From assembly GCF_000725285.1 (NCBI RefSeq), contig NZ_CP007161.1:3386213-3450212 (forward strand): DNA of 64,000 nt, read 5' to 3'. The notes under the pieces are model-generated. The model worked only from the letters and a program-made list of their open reading frames with translations, did no database searches and was not told the origin of the DNA. The position numbers were made by a program, and so were the translations under genes. The stretch is from Virgibacillus sp. SK37 (GTDB lineage Bacteria; Bacillota; Bacilli; Bacillales; Amphibacillaceae). Of the stretch, positions 17,080-24,596 are shown piece after piece. How positions within the stretch are numbered: the stretch's first letter is position 1; each line of letters opens with the position of its first letter.

Positions 17080-17102
17080 GTAAAGAAGAAAGGCGGAAAG
17101 AC

Positions 17103-18899
17103 ATGCCAGTGATGAAGCCTATTAGCAGTAATGACATTCCTCAGGGAGAGAATTGGTTATATGAAATAAAGTACGATGGCTTTCGTTGTGTTATATACTG
17201 GAATCAAGGAGAAATTAAACTGGTAAGTAAAAATAATAATGACCTTACAAAGGGATTTCCAGAAATTGTCGAAGCACTATATGCAGTAGAATCAGAAATG
17301 ACAGAAGTCCTGCCGATAACCTTAGATGGAGAACTCGTCATTCTAAACAATGACTATCAAGGGAATTTCTCCGCTCTACAGAAACGAGGTCGCCTGAAAA
17401 ATAAAGCAGCTATCCTCAAAGCAGCTGAGACCAGACCTGCATCTTTTTTAGCATTTGACCTTTGGCAACAAGGCAAGGAAAACATGGAAAAAGTCCCTTA
17501 TATTGAACGGAAAATTGCTCTAGAATCTCTTTTAGCAACTATTAAGGTACCTCAGCTACGTATTGTAAAAGCATTTGAAAACCCGAATAAATTATGGGAA
17601 ATAATTTTTAATTATAAGGGAGAAGGAATGATTGCAAAGAGAAAGCGAAGTATTTACCAACCGGGCAAAGGGCATCATGATTGGTTAAAAATAAAAAATT
17701 GGCGAACCTTCCATGGTTTTCTTACGACCTATGACAAGAAAAATAATTACTTTACTGTAGGAGTATTTAATGGAGAAAATATAAGTACTATTGGGAAATG
17801 TAAGCATGGATTGGATAAAGACACGTTCTCCTCCATTGCCCAATTCTTCATTAAAAATGGTGTGGAGCATGGAGAGGGCTATGAACTTCCTCCAGCAATA
17901 TGTGCCTCTCTTCATACACTTGACTTATATAAAAATGAGTTAAGAGAACCTGAGTTTTCCACACTGTTGCCAAATATATCAGCGACTGAGTGCACCCAGC
18001 AGAAGCTTGAGCTGGATATGGCTATGCTTCCACAAAAGGTGGAGCTTACGAATACAGAAAAGATTTTTTGGCCGAGTACCGGTTATACAAAAGGGGATTT
18101 ACTTGTATACATAAGGGAAATAGCCCCCTATATGCTTCCGTTTATAAAAAGTAAAGCTCTTACAATTATTCGCGCACCGGACGGAGTTAGCAATGAGCAT
18201 TTTTTTCAAAAACATCTACCTGACTACGCACCGGATTTTATTAACTCCATCCCTTATGAAAATAAAAAGCTCATTGTTTGTGACTCGCTTGATTCACTTA
18301 TTTGGTTTGCAAATCATGGAGCTGTGGAATATCATGTTCCATTTCAATATATTACACAAACACATCCACATGAGATTGTATTTGATTTAGATCCACCAGA
18401 TCGAAAAAGATTTAGTTTAGCTATTAAAGCAGCAAATATTATTAAGCCAATGCTTGATGAATTAGAGCTCACTTCCTTTGTAAAAACCTCCGGAAATAAA
18501 GGTCTGCAAATACACATTCCACTTCCGTCTAATAAGCTATCCTATGAGGATACGGCATTAATCACTCAATCCATTGCCTGGACAGTGGAGACAGCTTATC
18601 CTAACTTATTTACAACGGAACGGATGAAGAAAAAGCGGAATGAAAGACTTTATATTGATTATGTACAGCACGGGAAGGACAAGACTATTATTGCACCATA
18701 TTCCCCAAGAAGGACGGAAGAAGCTACAGTTTCTACTCCTTTATTTTGGGAAGAAGTTAAAGATGGCTTAGAACCAACAAGTTTTACAATAAAAAATATG
18801 ATAGAACGAGTACAAACACTTGGTTGTCCCTTCAAGGATTACTTTAAGGCTGGCGAGAATCAAGACCTGGATAAAGTATTATCATTTATAAGGGGTTAA
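17103..18899 (+). CDS. ligD: DNA ligase D (ligase-polymerase), NHEJ
   Basis: This 598-residue two-domain repair enzyme has the ATP-dependent ligase domain first, with the adenylated Lys K23 in EIKYDGFRCV and later GEGMIAKRKRSIY. The primase-type polymerase domain follows from about residue 310, with FDLDPPDR as the metal-binding Asp pair. No 3'-phosphoesterase domain is present, as in B. subtilis LigD (YkoU, 611 residues). With Ku it seals double-strand breaks without a template. AAGGCGG precedes the ATG. It is monocistronic and followed by a terminator. Confidence 0.95.
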   Translation: MPVMKPISSNDIPQGENWLYEIKYDGFRCVIYWNQGEIKLVSKNNNDLTKGFPEIVEALYAVESEMTEVLPITLDGELVILNNDYQGNFSALQKRGRLKNKAAILKAAETRPASFLAFDLWQQGKENMEKVPYIERKIALESLLATIKVPQLRIVKAFENPNKLWEIIFNYKGEGMIAKRKRSIYQPGKGHHDWLKIKNWRTFHGFLTTYDKKNNYFTVGVFNGENISTIGKCKHGLDKDTFSSIAQFFIKNGVEHGEGYELPPAICASLHTLDLYKNELREPEFSTLLPNISATECTQQKLELDMAMLPQKVELTNTEKIFWPSTGYTKGDLLVYIREIAPYMLPFIKSKALTIIRAPDGVSNEHFFQKHLPDYAPDFINSIPYENKKLIVCDSLDSLIWFANHGAVEYHVPFQYITQTHPHEIVFDLDPPDRKRFSLAIKAANIIKPMLDELELTSFVKTSGNKGLQIHIPLPSNKLSYEDTALITQSIAWTVETAYPNLFTTERMKKKRNERLYIDYVQHGKDKTIIAPYSPRRTEEATVSTPLFWEEVKDGLEPTSFTIKNMIERVQTLGCPFKDYFKAGENQDLDKVLSFIRG

Positions 18900-18934
18900 A
18901 TCACTAGCATACTGGAGATTTTTTATTTATAACA

Positions 18935-18967
18935 AAAATCCGTTTTCCAATAAGGAAAACGGATTTT
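18935..18967. terminator. bidirectional terminator ligD / tcyP
   Basis: Perfect 14-base arms AAAATCCGTTTTCC and GGAAAACGGATTTT lie between the two convergent genes. Confidence 0.92.
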
Positions 18968-18971
18968 CTGA

Positions 18972-20366
18972 TTATAAAGAAGTACTTTCTTCAATTGCTG
19001 TTTTGTCATTAAACGTTTTTAGATTCAATTTTTTCAAGATACGAGAGCTTATTGTTCCTGAAACCATGGCACCATTAACATTCAATGCTGTACGTCCCAT
19101 ATCAATTAAAGCCTCAATGGAAATAAGAAGACCAGCAAGGGCTACAGGCATATTCATGGACGAAAGCACGATTAACGCTGCAAATGTCGCTCCCCCACCT
19201 ACACCAGCAATACCGAATGAGCTGACACCGATAATTAACACTAACTGCAAAATAAAGCCTGGTGATAGTGGATCAATACCAACGGTTGGCGCAATCATTA
19301 CTGCAAGCATAGCAGGATAAATACCCGCACACCCATTTTGCCCCATCGTTGCTCCAAAGGATGCAGACATGTTAGCAATACCTTGGTCCACACCTAATGA
19401 GTTTTTCTGTGCTTGAATGTTCAGTGGAATAGTACCCGCACTGGATCGGGAAGTAAACGCAAAGCCAAGTACAGGTATTACCTTTTTCAAATATGTTAAT
19501 GGATTTAAACCAAATACTCCGACTAATACCAAGTGAATGATAAACATAACAAATAACGCTACATAAGAAGCAATTACAAATTTACCAAGTTCTACAATTC
19601 CAGCAAAATCTGTGTTCGCTACTGTATTAGCCATTAACGCTAAAATACCAAATGGCGTTAAACGTAACACCAATGTCACGATTCGCATTACCACAGCGTA
19701 CAGGGAGTTTATAATCTTCGTAAACATTTCTGCCTGCTCTGGGTTTTTACGTCGTACACCAAGTACCGCAATCCCTACAATAATAGAGAAAATAACAACA
19801 GCTATTACAGAAGTTGAGCGTTGTCCTGTCATATCCATAAAAATATTTGATGGGATGAAATTAAGGATCTTATCCGGGGTGGATTGGTCTTGCACCTCTC
19901 CTAATGTTGTTTCCAGCATTGTCCCCCGTTCACTCTCTGCTTGACCTGCTTCAATTTGCTCTGCACTTAAATCAAATAATGTAGCAGTCCCTATCCCTAC
20001 AAATGCAGCGACCATCGTTGTAGTTATCAATATCCCAATAATCCAAGCTGACATCTTCCCTAACTCGGCTGAGTTCTCCAGGTTAATGATTGACTGAATA
20101 ATAGATACAAGTACTAATGGTATAACAATCATCATAAGTAAACGTACATACCCACTACCTACAATGCTATACCAGTCTGTTGTTGCAGTCAGCACCTCAG
20201 AACCTGTTCCATAGATTAACTGTAGCACCGTCCCCAATAAAATCCCCAAACCTAAACCTGTAAACACTCTTCTTGAAAAAGAATAGTGTTTCTTCTGCAT
20301 CCAAATCAACAAACCAATTACCGCTAATAGTACGGCAATATTAAGTAATATATAAATTAAATCCAT
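18972..20366 (-). CDS. tcyP: L-cystine uptake protein TcyP (DAACS family)
   Basis: This 464-residue sodium:dicarboxylate symporter-fold protein has eight helices and two re-entrant loops. Motifs include SRSSAGTIPLNIQAQKNSLG (HP1-like serine loop) and GVGGGATFAALIVLSSMNM near HP2. Length and N-terminus match the cystine importer TcyP (YhcL) rather than glutamate GltP. It probably supplies sulfur, which fits the methionine and cysteine genes 20 kb away. I see no SAM riboswitch upstream. A 14-base palindrome at 20576-20612 stands 210 bases before the start. Confidence 0.85.
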   Translation of the reverse strand: MDLIYILLNIAVLLAVIGLLIWMQKKHYSFSRRVFTGLGLGILLGTVLQLIYGTGSEVLTATTDWYSIVGSGYVRLLMMIVIPLVLVSIIQSIINLENSAELGKMSAWIIGILITTTMVAAFVGIGTATLFDLSAEQIEAGQAESERGTMLETTLGEVQDQSTPDKILNFIPSNIFMDMTGQRSTSVIAVVIFSIIVGIAVLGVRRKNPEQAEMFTKIINSLYAVVMRIVTLVLRLTPFGILALMANTVANTDFAGIVELGKFVIASYVALFVMFIIHLVLVGVFGLNPLTYLKKVIPVLGFAFTSRSSAGTIPLNIQAQKNSLGVDQGIANMSASFGATMGQNGCAGIYPAMLAVMIAPTVGIDPLSPGFILQLVLIIGVSSFGIAGVGGGATFAALIVLSSMNMPVALAGLLISIEALIDMGRTALNVNGAMVSGTISSRILKKLNLKTFNDKTAIEESTSL

Positions 20367-20575
20367 TCCTCTTTCCCCTCTCTGTCATGTCGTTTAATAA
20401 ATTCAGTATATGCATAAATTTATAGAAATGACCTAAAATATATAATTCCGATAAATTTACTATGACTTAATTTAAAATACAATGGTTTAGGAAAAGTGTC
20501 AAGGGGTTTTGGGAACAATTAGAATATATTTTTGAAGAAATTAGTGGTCAATAATACCTTCCTATGAGTAAGGAT

Positions 20576-20612
20576 TTGAAAGATATATCCATATATGAGA
20601 TATATCTTTCAA
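20576..20612. promoter_or_regulatory. perfect 14-base inverted repeat upstream of tcyP
   Basis: TTGAAAGATATATC and GATATATCTTTCAA flank a 9-base loop. No T run follows on either strand, so it is unlikely to be a terminator. It could be an operator or an mRNA structure. It sits between the tcyP start and the repeat element at 20673. Confidence 0.5.
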
Positions 20613-20672
20613 CTAAAAAGGTTTTTCTACAAACGGTGGTTCACAAGCGTAGTATTTTGTTCATTCATAGTA

Positions 20673-21197
20673 GGAGGAAACTGCGACGTAGTGAAAACTT
20701 ATTTCCCAATTAATATAAAATAGCTAAATAACACCGCTACGGAAAAATACTGCGCTTTCCGGGGGCGGCTGATGAGACTCGGGCCAACACGATGTTGGTC
20801 ATGAAGGCGTTGCGACGTCGCGAATTTAGCCTTCCAACCTCTATACGCATTCCGGGGTCTCACCGATGCCTCATCTTCCCCAGGAGTCTCCGTATTTTTC
20901 CTTCGCTAAGAGTTACTCTTTAGCAATAAATGAATTTAGTATTAGGTGTAAAAAGGTCGCTTTACATTGACAAGGAATAAGTGAAAAGCCCGCTTTGCAT
21001 TTGAGATTTTAAAGCACATACCAATTGATTGGAATGGAAGATGACGACTCCTGCCGGAATAGCATGAGCTGAAGACCCTGCACGGAGCGTAGCGGAGGAA
21101 GCGGCTGAGGCCATGCCGGCGGAAAGCGTTCATCTGGAATGGAAATCAATGGCGATAGGTGGTCTTCAATAGTATCAAGTTACGTCGCAGTTTATCT
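20673..21197. repeat. MITE-like intergenic element with nested insertion
   Basis: The left end GGAGGAAACTGCGACGTAG and the right end AAGTTACGTCGCAGTTTATCT are inverted copies over about 15 bases. Module A (20732-20909) equals that at 7836 in both flanks, but its middle carries some 60 extra bases (from about 20776 to 20843) containing gccaacacgatgttggt and gcgacgtcgc palindromes. Module B (21021-21155) is nearly identical to that at 8032. Together with the palindrome at 20576 this accounts for the gene-free stretch 20367-21293. Confidence 0.85.
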
Positions 21198-21244
21198 ATT
21201 TTCCGAATCATTGAATAACCTTAACATATATATAAGAACCAATT

Positions 21245-21283
21245 AAAAACCCTCTCTTCCGTTAATCAACGAAAAGAGAGGGC
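21245..21283 (-). terminator. terminator of the OsmC gene
   Basis: CCCTCTCTT and AAGAGAGGG form the stem. On the minus strand it is followed by a T run, 10 bases beyond the stop codon. Confidence 0.88.
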
Positions 21284-21293
21284 TCCCATATAC

Positions 21294-21734
21294 TTATCTA
21301 ATATCTGCTTCTAATTCAATTTCTACGTTGCCTTGGATCGCTCGTGAAATCATGCAACTTTTTTCGGCTTTTTCTACAAGCTTTTTAAGTTTGTTTACTT
21401 GTTCCTCAGTAGCATCTTGATTAAGGGTAACATGAGGCCGATGAATTATTTTCTTATACGTAAATACTCCCCCTGTTACATCTACAATACCTTCTGAATC
21501 CAATCCCATCTTCTCCAATGGTAGCTCTGCACGCTCAATCATTGCGGCTAGCGTTATTACATAGCAAGTTGCAGCTGCTCCAAGTAACATTTCATCTGGA
21601 TTTGTACCAATCCCTGGTCCATCCATTTCAGTAGGAATCGAAATTTTTGTTTTTAAATTTTCAGTTTCAATAAAACCGTCGTTATTTCGCCCTCCAGGCC
21701 ACGTAGCCTTTAAGTGAAAATGATGTTCTGCCAT
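21294..21734 (-). CDS. OsmC family peroxiredoxin-like protein
   Basis: This 146-residue OsmC/Ohr-fold protein belongs to a family whose members reduce organic hydroperoxides. The two redox cysteines are visible in LLGAAATCYVITLAAMIERA and AEKSCMISRAI. The subgroup looks like the YmaD/SACOL-type OsmC proteins rather than Ohr, but I cannot fix this. The open frame begins three codons earlier with GTG; GAGGTGA is spaced for the ATG at 21734, which I choose. It is a single gene with its own terminator. Confidence 0.85.
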   Translation of the reverse strand: MAEHHFHLKATWPGGRNNDGFIETENLKTKISIPTEMDGPGIGTNPDEMLLGAAATCYVITLAAMIERAELPLEKMGLDSEGIVDVTGGVFTYKKIIHRPHVTLNQDATEEQVNKLKKLVEKAEKSCMISRAIQGNVEIELEADIR

Positions 21735-21935
21735 TTTTATCACCTCAAGTTTAGAATAGCAGAAACAAGAGAAAAATTAGAGTAAAAAGCGAGGTAAAAC
21801 AACATAGATTAATTATTGCTTTATTACAAACACTATTATTTAGCCATGTTTGGTTTTCATTTATTAGTGGTAATGTTAGACTAAAAACAGGGAATGTAAA
21901 ATAATGTACTTTCCTCCAATAAAGGATGAGAATAA

Positions 21936-22628
21936 TTGAGTACTAAAAGTCAAGCTTCCATCATTGCAAGCTCTGTAGGTAAATTATTGCGGGACAATTT
22001 CGGGAAGGGCCCCGGGTCTATTTATGTTTCCATCAGTAGAGGTTTTGTAACAATGTATCTGCAAAATTTTTTAGCTCCAATGGAACGTATTTTGTTAAAT
22101 CAAAAGAATGATTTAAAGATACAAGAAACCAGAGACCTCATGATGTCAGAGCTGATTCCGGAAATAAAGTGGATTCTTACTTCAGAATTAAATTCAGGTG
22201 TGAAAACAATTCTCTATGACTGGGAACTGGAAAAAAAATCAGGAATTATATTTGCTGAGATGGAACCAATCTTTAATGAATCTGAAGAGGAAGATCTTGA
22301 TTATCCAGCAAAAGAGAAATTACACGGGGAAATTAATCGATTCACTGAAAAAGCGCAAAAAACGCCAATGCATTTGGTTTCTTATAAATTGAACGAGCGC
22401 ACCATTATATCTAGACGGGAAGAAATTTTAGTATTAATTGAGAAGGAACTTATTCAATCCGGCTTCTCTGAACAGCTAAGATTATCAAAAAGAAAATTGG
22501 AAAAATCTTTAATAAATATAGATTATATAGAAAGTGTGCTGAATCAGGAAATTCAGGATATTTTTGTAGACTGGGACTTCAGTGATGATGTAGGTTACGT
22601 GGTATTTATATTAAAGCCAACTAAATAG
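21936..22628 (+). CDS. DUF2294 protein with two repeats
   Basis: This 230-residue cytosolic protein consists of two related DUF2294 halves. The first opens with VGKLLRDNFGKGPGSIYVSI. The second begins near residue 130, and the pattern REEILVLIEKEL / ILYDWELEK / IFVDWDFSD recurs. The family is found in firmicutes and cyanobacteria and its function is unknown. The start codon is TTG, preceded by AAAGGATGAG. It is a single gene closed by a terminator. Confidence 0.8.
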   Translation: MSTKSQASIIASSVGKLLRDNFGKGPGSIYVSISRGFVTMYLQNFLAPMERILLNQKNDLKIQETRDLMMSELIPEIKWILTSELNSGVKTILYDWELEKKSGIIFAEMEPIFNESEEEDLDYPAKEKLHGEINRFTEKAQKTPMHLVSYKLNERTIISRREEILVLIEKELIQSGFSEQLRLSKRKLEKSLINIDYIESVLNQEIQDIFVDWDFSDDVGYVVFILKPTK

Positions 22629-22663
22629 CAGGTGGGAATGCCGAGACAATAGTGCTTGGACAT

Positions 22664-22703
22664 AAGCCGTAAAGAGAAATATTCTCTTTTCGGCTATTTT
22701 TTT
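22664..22703 (+). terminator. terminator of the DUF2294 gene
   Basis: AGCCGTAAAGAGAA and the inverted partner ending TTTCGGCT form a hairpin followed by a run of seven T. Confidence 0.88.
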
Positions 22704-22736
22704 GTTTGAAATCTAAGTAAAGGAGGAGCTTACTTT

Positions 22737-22904
22737 ATGTATAAAGTAGTAGCTATTGGAGCAAATCAGGTAAGTGCAAATATGGCATTTGACGGTAAAA
22801 TAATCACTTTTCAAACATATGAAGAAGCAGAGTTATTTTTGAAAGAATCTCAACAGAAAGTTTTTCTTCCAGATAACTATAAGCTTATTATAAAAAAAGA
22901 GTAA
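22737..22904 (+). CDS. small hypothetical protein, 55 residues
   Basis: The frame starts MYKVVAIGANQVSANMAFDG and ends KLIIKKE. It is preceded by AAAGGAGGAG at good spacing, stronger than most sites in this window, which supports a real gene. The composition is that of a small alpha/beta soluble protein; no membrane helix or known motif is present. It stands alone between the DUF2294 terminator and the convergent DUF488 gene. A GC-containing hairpin follows at 22934-22958. Confidence 0.7.
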   Translation: MYKVVAIGANQVSANMAFDGKIITFQTYEEAELFLKESQQKVFLPDNYKLIIKKE

Positions 22905-22933
22905 GTAATACGAAGTCATTCGGGCATTAATCT

Positions 22934-22958
22934 ATGCTGGGATATCTACCCAGCATAG
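22934..22958. terminator. hairpin after the 55-residue gene
   Basis: TATGCTGGG and CCCAGCATA flank a short loop between two convergent genes. No clear T run follows, so it is a weak terminator candidate. Confidence 0.4.
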
Positions 22959-22980
22959 CGAGAGTGCAATATCCTATGAG

Positions 22981-23340
22981 CTACTGTCTATCAAGGATTT
23001 CCTTCAAAACAGCTGCCTGATTATTGTTTTCATCTTTCGCTGAAAACAATAAAGTAATATGCTTGTTATGCTTTTTAGTTAAATCTTTTAGTTCTTCTAG
23101 TTCTTCATTTTGGTCTCCATTTTGAAGTTCGTCTTTATATTTCTTCTTAAACTCAGAAAACTTTTCGGGGTCATGGTTAAACCATTTGCGGAGTTCGTTG
23201 GATGGACCGATATTTTTCATCCATTCGTCCAGATTGGCTGATTCTTTAGACATACCGCGAGGCCATACACGGTCCACAAGTACGCGAAAGCCATCGTTTT
23301 GATCCTCTTCATTATAAATACGCTTTATTTGTACAGGCAT
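22981..23340 (-). CDS. DUF488 family protein (YeaO-like)
   Basis: This 119-residue protein has the DUF488/YeaO signature VLVDRVWPRGMSKESANLDE at about residues 20-39, followed by WFNHDPEKFSEFKKKY and the conserved ITLLFSAKD. The family is widespread, soluble and uncharacterised; Arg-rich motifs have suggested nucleotide or nucleic acid binding but this is unproven. GGAGG precedes the ATG. It is a single gene. Confidence 0.88.
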   Translation of the reverse strand: MPVQIKRIYNEEDQNDGFRVLVDRVWPRGMSKESANLDEWMKNIGPSNELRKWFNHDPEKFSEFKKKYKDELQNGDQNEELEELKDLTKKHNKHITLLFSAKDENNNQAAVLKEILDRQ

Positions 23341-23507
23341 TCTATCTCCTCCTTACTATCCCATTACCCATTGCATAGCAAACGGAAACACGAAGCAAGC
23401 TTTCAGCCATTTTAGAACGTCTCTTTTAAAAGATAGTTTCTTCTAATAAAGTAGAACTAATTAAATCAGTGAAAAGGGAATCTACACATATGCAGTTCTA
23501 TATAAAA

Positions 23508-23534
23508 AAACACCTACCTGTCAGGTAGATGTTT
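23508..23534 (-). terminator. ykoY terminator
   Basis: Arms AAACACCTACCTG and CAGGTAGATGTTT lie a few bases behind the stop codon. Runs of A and T flank them on both sides. Confidence 0.9.
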
Positions 23535-23539
23535 TTCTA

Positions 23540-24322
23540 TTAGCTTGATTGTTCGTCTTTGTTCTCTTTTACCCCAGAAGCAAACCATCCGATAACCGCA
23601 ATAGCTACTAACACAATATAGAAAGTTAATTTCCATATTGTAGAATGTGGGAAGTGTTCAGGAATCCAAGCTACATCCGGATGTGCCATTACAATAACAG
23701 CTAACTTAATTCCAACCCAACCTACAATCACAAAAGCTGCTATCTCAAGTCCTGGTCGCTTATGAAGCAAATCAACAAAGATGTTTGCGGCAAAACGCAT
23801 GATAATCAGACCAATCATACCGCCAGCAAAAACTACAGCAAATTGTGCTGTATCAAGGCTTCCTACTTGGCCAAGATCTGTTGGTGGCAGAGCAACTGCC
23901 AAAGCTACTGCCGCTAGAATTGAATCAACGGCAAAGGCTAAATCAGCAAACTCGACCTTTAAAACAGTCATCCAAAAGCCATTGCCTCTCGCAACCTTTG
24001 CCTTTTCCTCTGCTTCCTCTTCTTCTTTCTTCCCGGACTTTAACTTTCCATACAAATTCTTTATAGAAATAAATAATAGATAAGCGGCACCTAGTGCTTG
24101 TACCTCCCATACATCTACGAGAAATGAAATGATAAACAAGGAACCAAACCGCAATACAAACGCTCCTGCCAGTCCATAAAAAAGTGCTTTCTTCCGCTGC
24201 TTTTCAGGAAGATGCTTTACCATAATAGCCAAAACTAATGCATTATCTGCAGCTAGAAGCCCTTCTAAACCAACTAAGACAACGAGCACCCATAGGTATT
24301 CCAACAATAAATCTGCACCCAT
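23540..24322 (-). CDS. ykoY: TerC family manganese exporter YkoY (MeeY)
   Basis: This 260-residue membrane protein of the TerC family has about seven helices. The metal-coordinating acidic residues are in GLEGLLAADNALVLA and VEFADLAFAVDSILAA. A charged loop (KSGKKEEEEAEEKAKVARG) follows helix 3. In B. subtilis YkoY exports Mn2+ and helps metalate secreted enzymes. The gene is preceded by a yybP-ykoY Mn2+ riboswitch, which confirms the assignment. GAGGAGAGG precedes the ATG. Confidence 0.93.
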   Translation of the reverse strand: MGADLLLEYLWVLVVLVGLEGLLAADNALVLAIMVKHLPEKQRKKALFYGLAGAFVLRFGSLFIISFLVDVWEVQALGAAYLLFISIKNLYGKLKSGKKEEEEAEEKAKVARGNGFWMTVLKVEFADLAFAVDSILAAVALAVALPPTDLGQVGSLDTAQFAVVFAGGMIGLIIMRFAANIFVDLLHKRPGLEIAAFVIVGWVGIKLAVIVMAHPDVAWIPEHFPHSTIWKLTFYIVLVAIAVIGWFASGVKENKDEQSS

Positions 24323-24343
24323 TACTTAACCTCTCCTCAATAT

Positions 24344-24371
24344 AAAAAAGTTCCTACCAACAGGTAAGAAC
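24344..24371 (-). terminator. second terminator in the ykoY leader
   Basis: On the minus strand GTTCTTACC and GGTAGGAAC form a 9-base stem followed by TTTTTT, between the riboswitch terminator and the ykoY ribosome site. Its 5' arm (24359-24368) is perfectly complementary over 10 bases to 24384-24393 in the first terminator, so the two hairpins can exclude each other. Confidence 0.75.
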
Positions 24372-24374
24372 CAA

Positions 24375-24490
24375 AAAGAGACCCTTACCTGTTAACGGTA
24401 AAGGTCTCGCAAACAACGTCCGTTGCCAATAAAGCCGGAGAATAAATTCTCGTAATGACGACTTTAATTGTACAGCTACTCCCCTTTAGG
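24375..24490 (-). ncRNA. yybP-ykoY manganese riboswitch with terminator
   Basis: The minus strand carries the hallmarks of this class: AAAGGGGAGTAGC at the 5' end, GTCGTCAT, CCGGCTTTATTGGCAAC and GCGAGACC, followed by a terminator hairpin with arms GAGACC and GGTCTC and a T run. The class binds Mn2+ and opens expression of Mn exporters. It lies directly before the TerC gene. Confidence 0.93.
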
Positions 24491-24596
24491 AATATTACAT
24501 TCCTTAATTAAAAACTATAAATGAAAAAATGTCAACTAAGGACCTTACCGATCTACATATTTTTTAAGTAGGATACCCTTATTTGAATATCTATAT

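Noticed and set aside
20942-21133. 63-residue open frame inside the repeat element
   Set aside because: It consists of the hairpin module sequence; equivalent frames are not kept open in the other copies.
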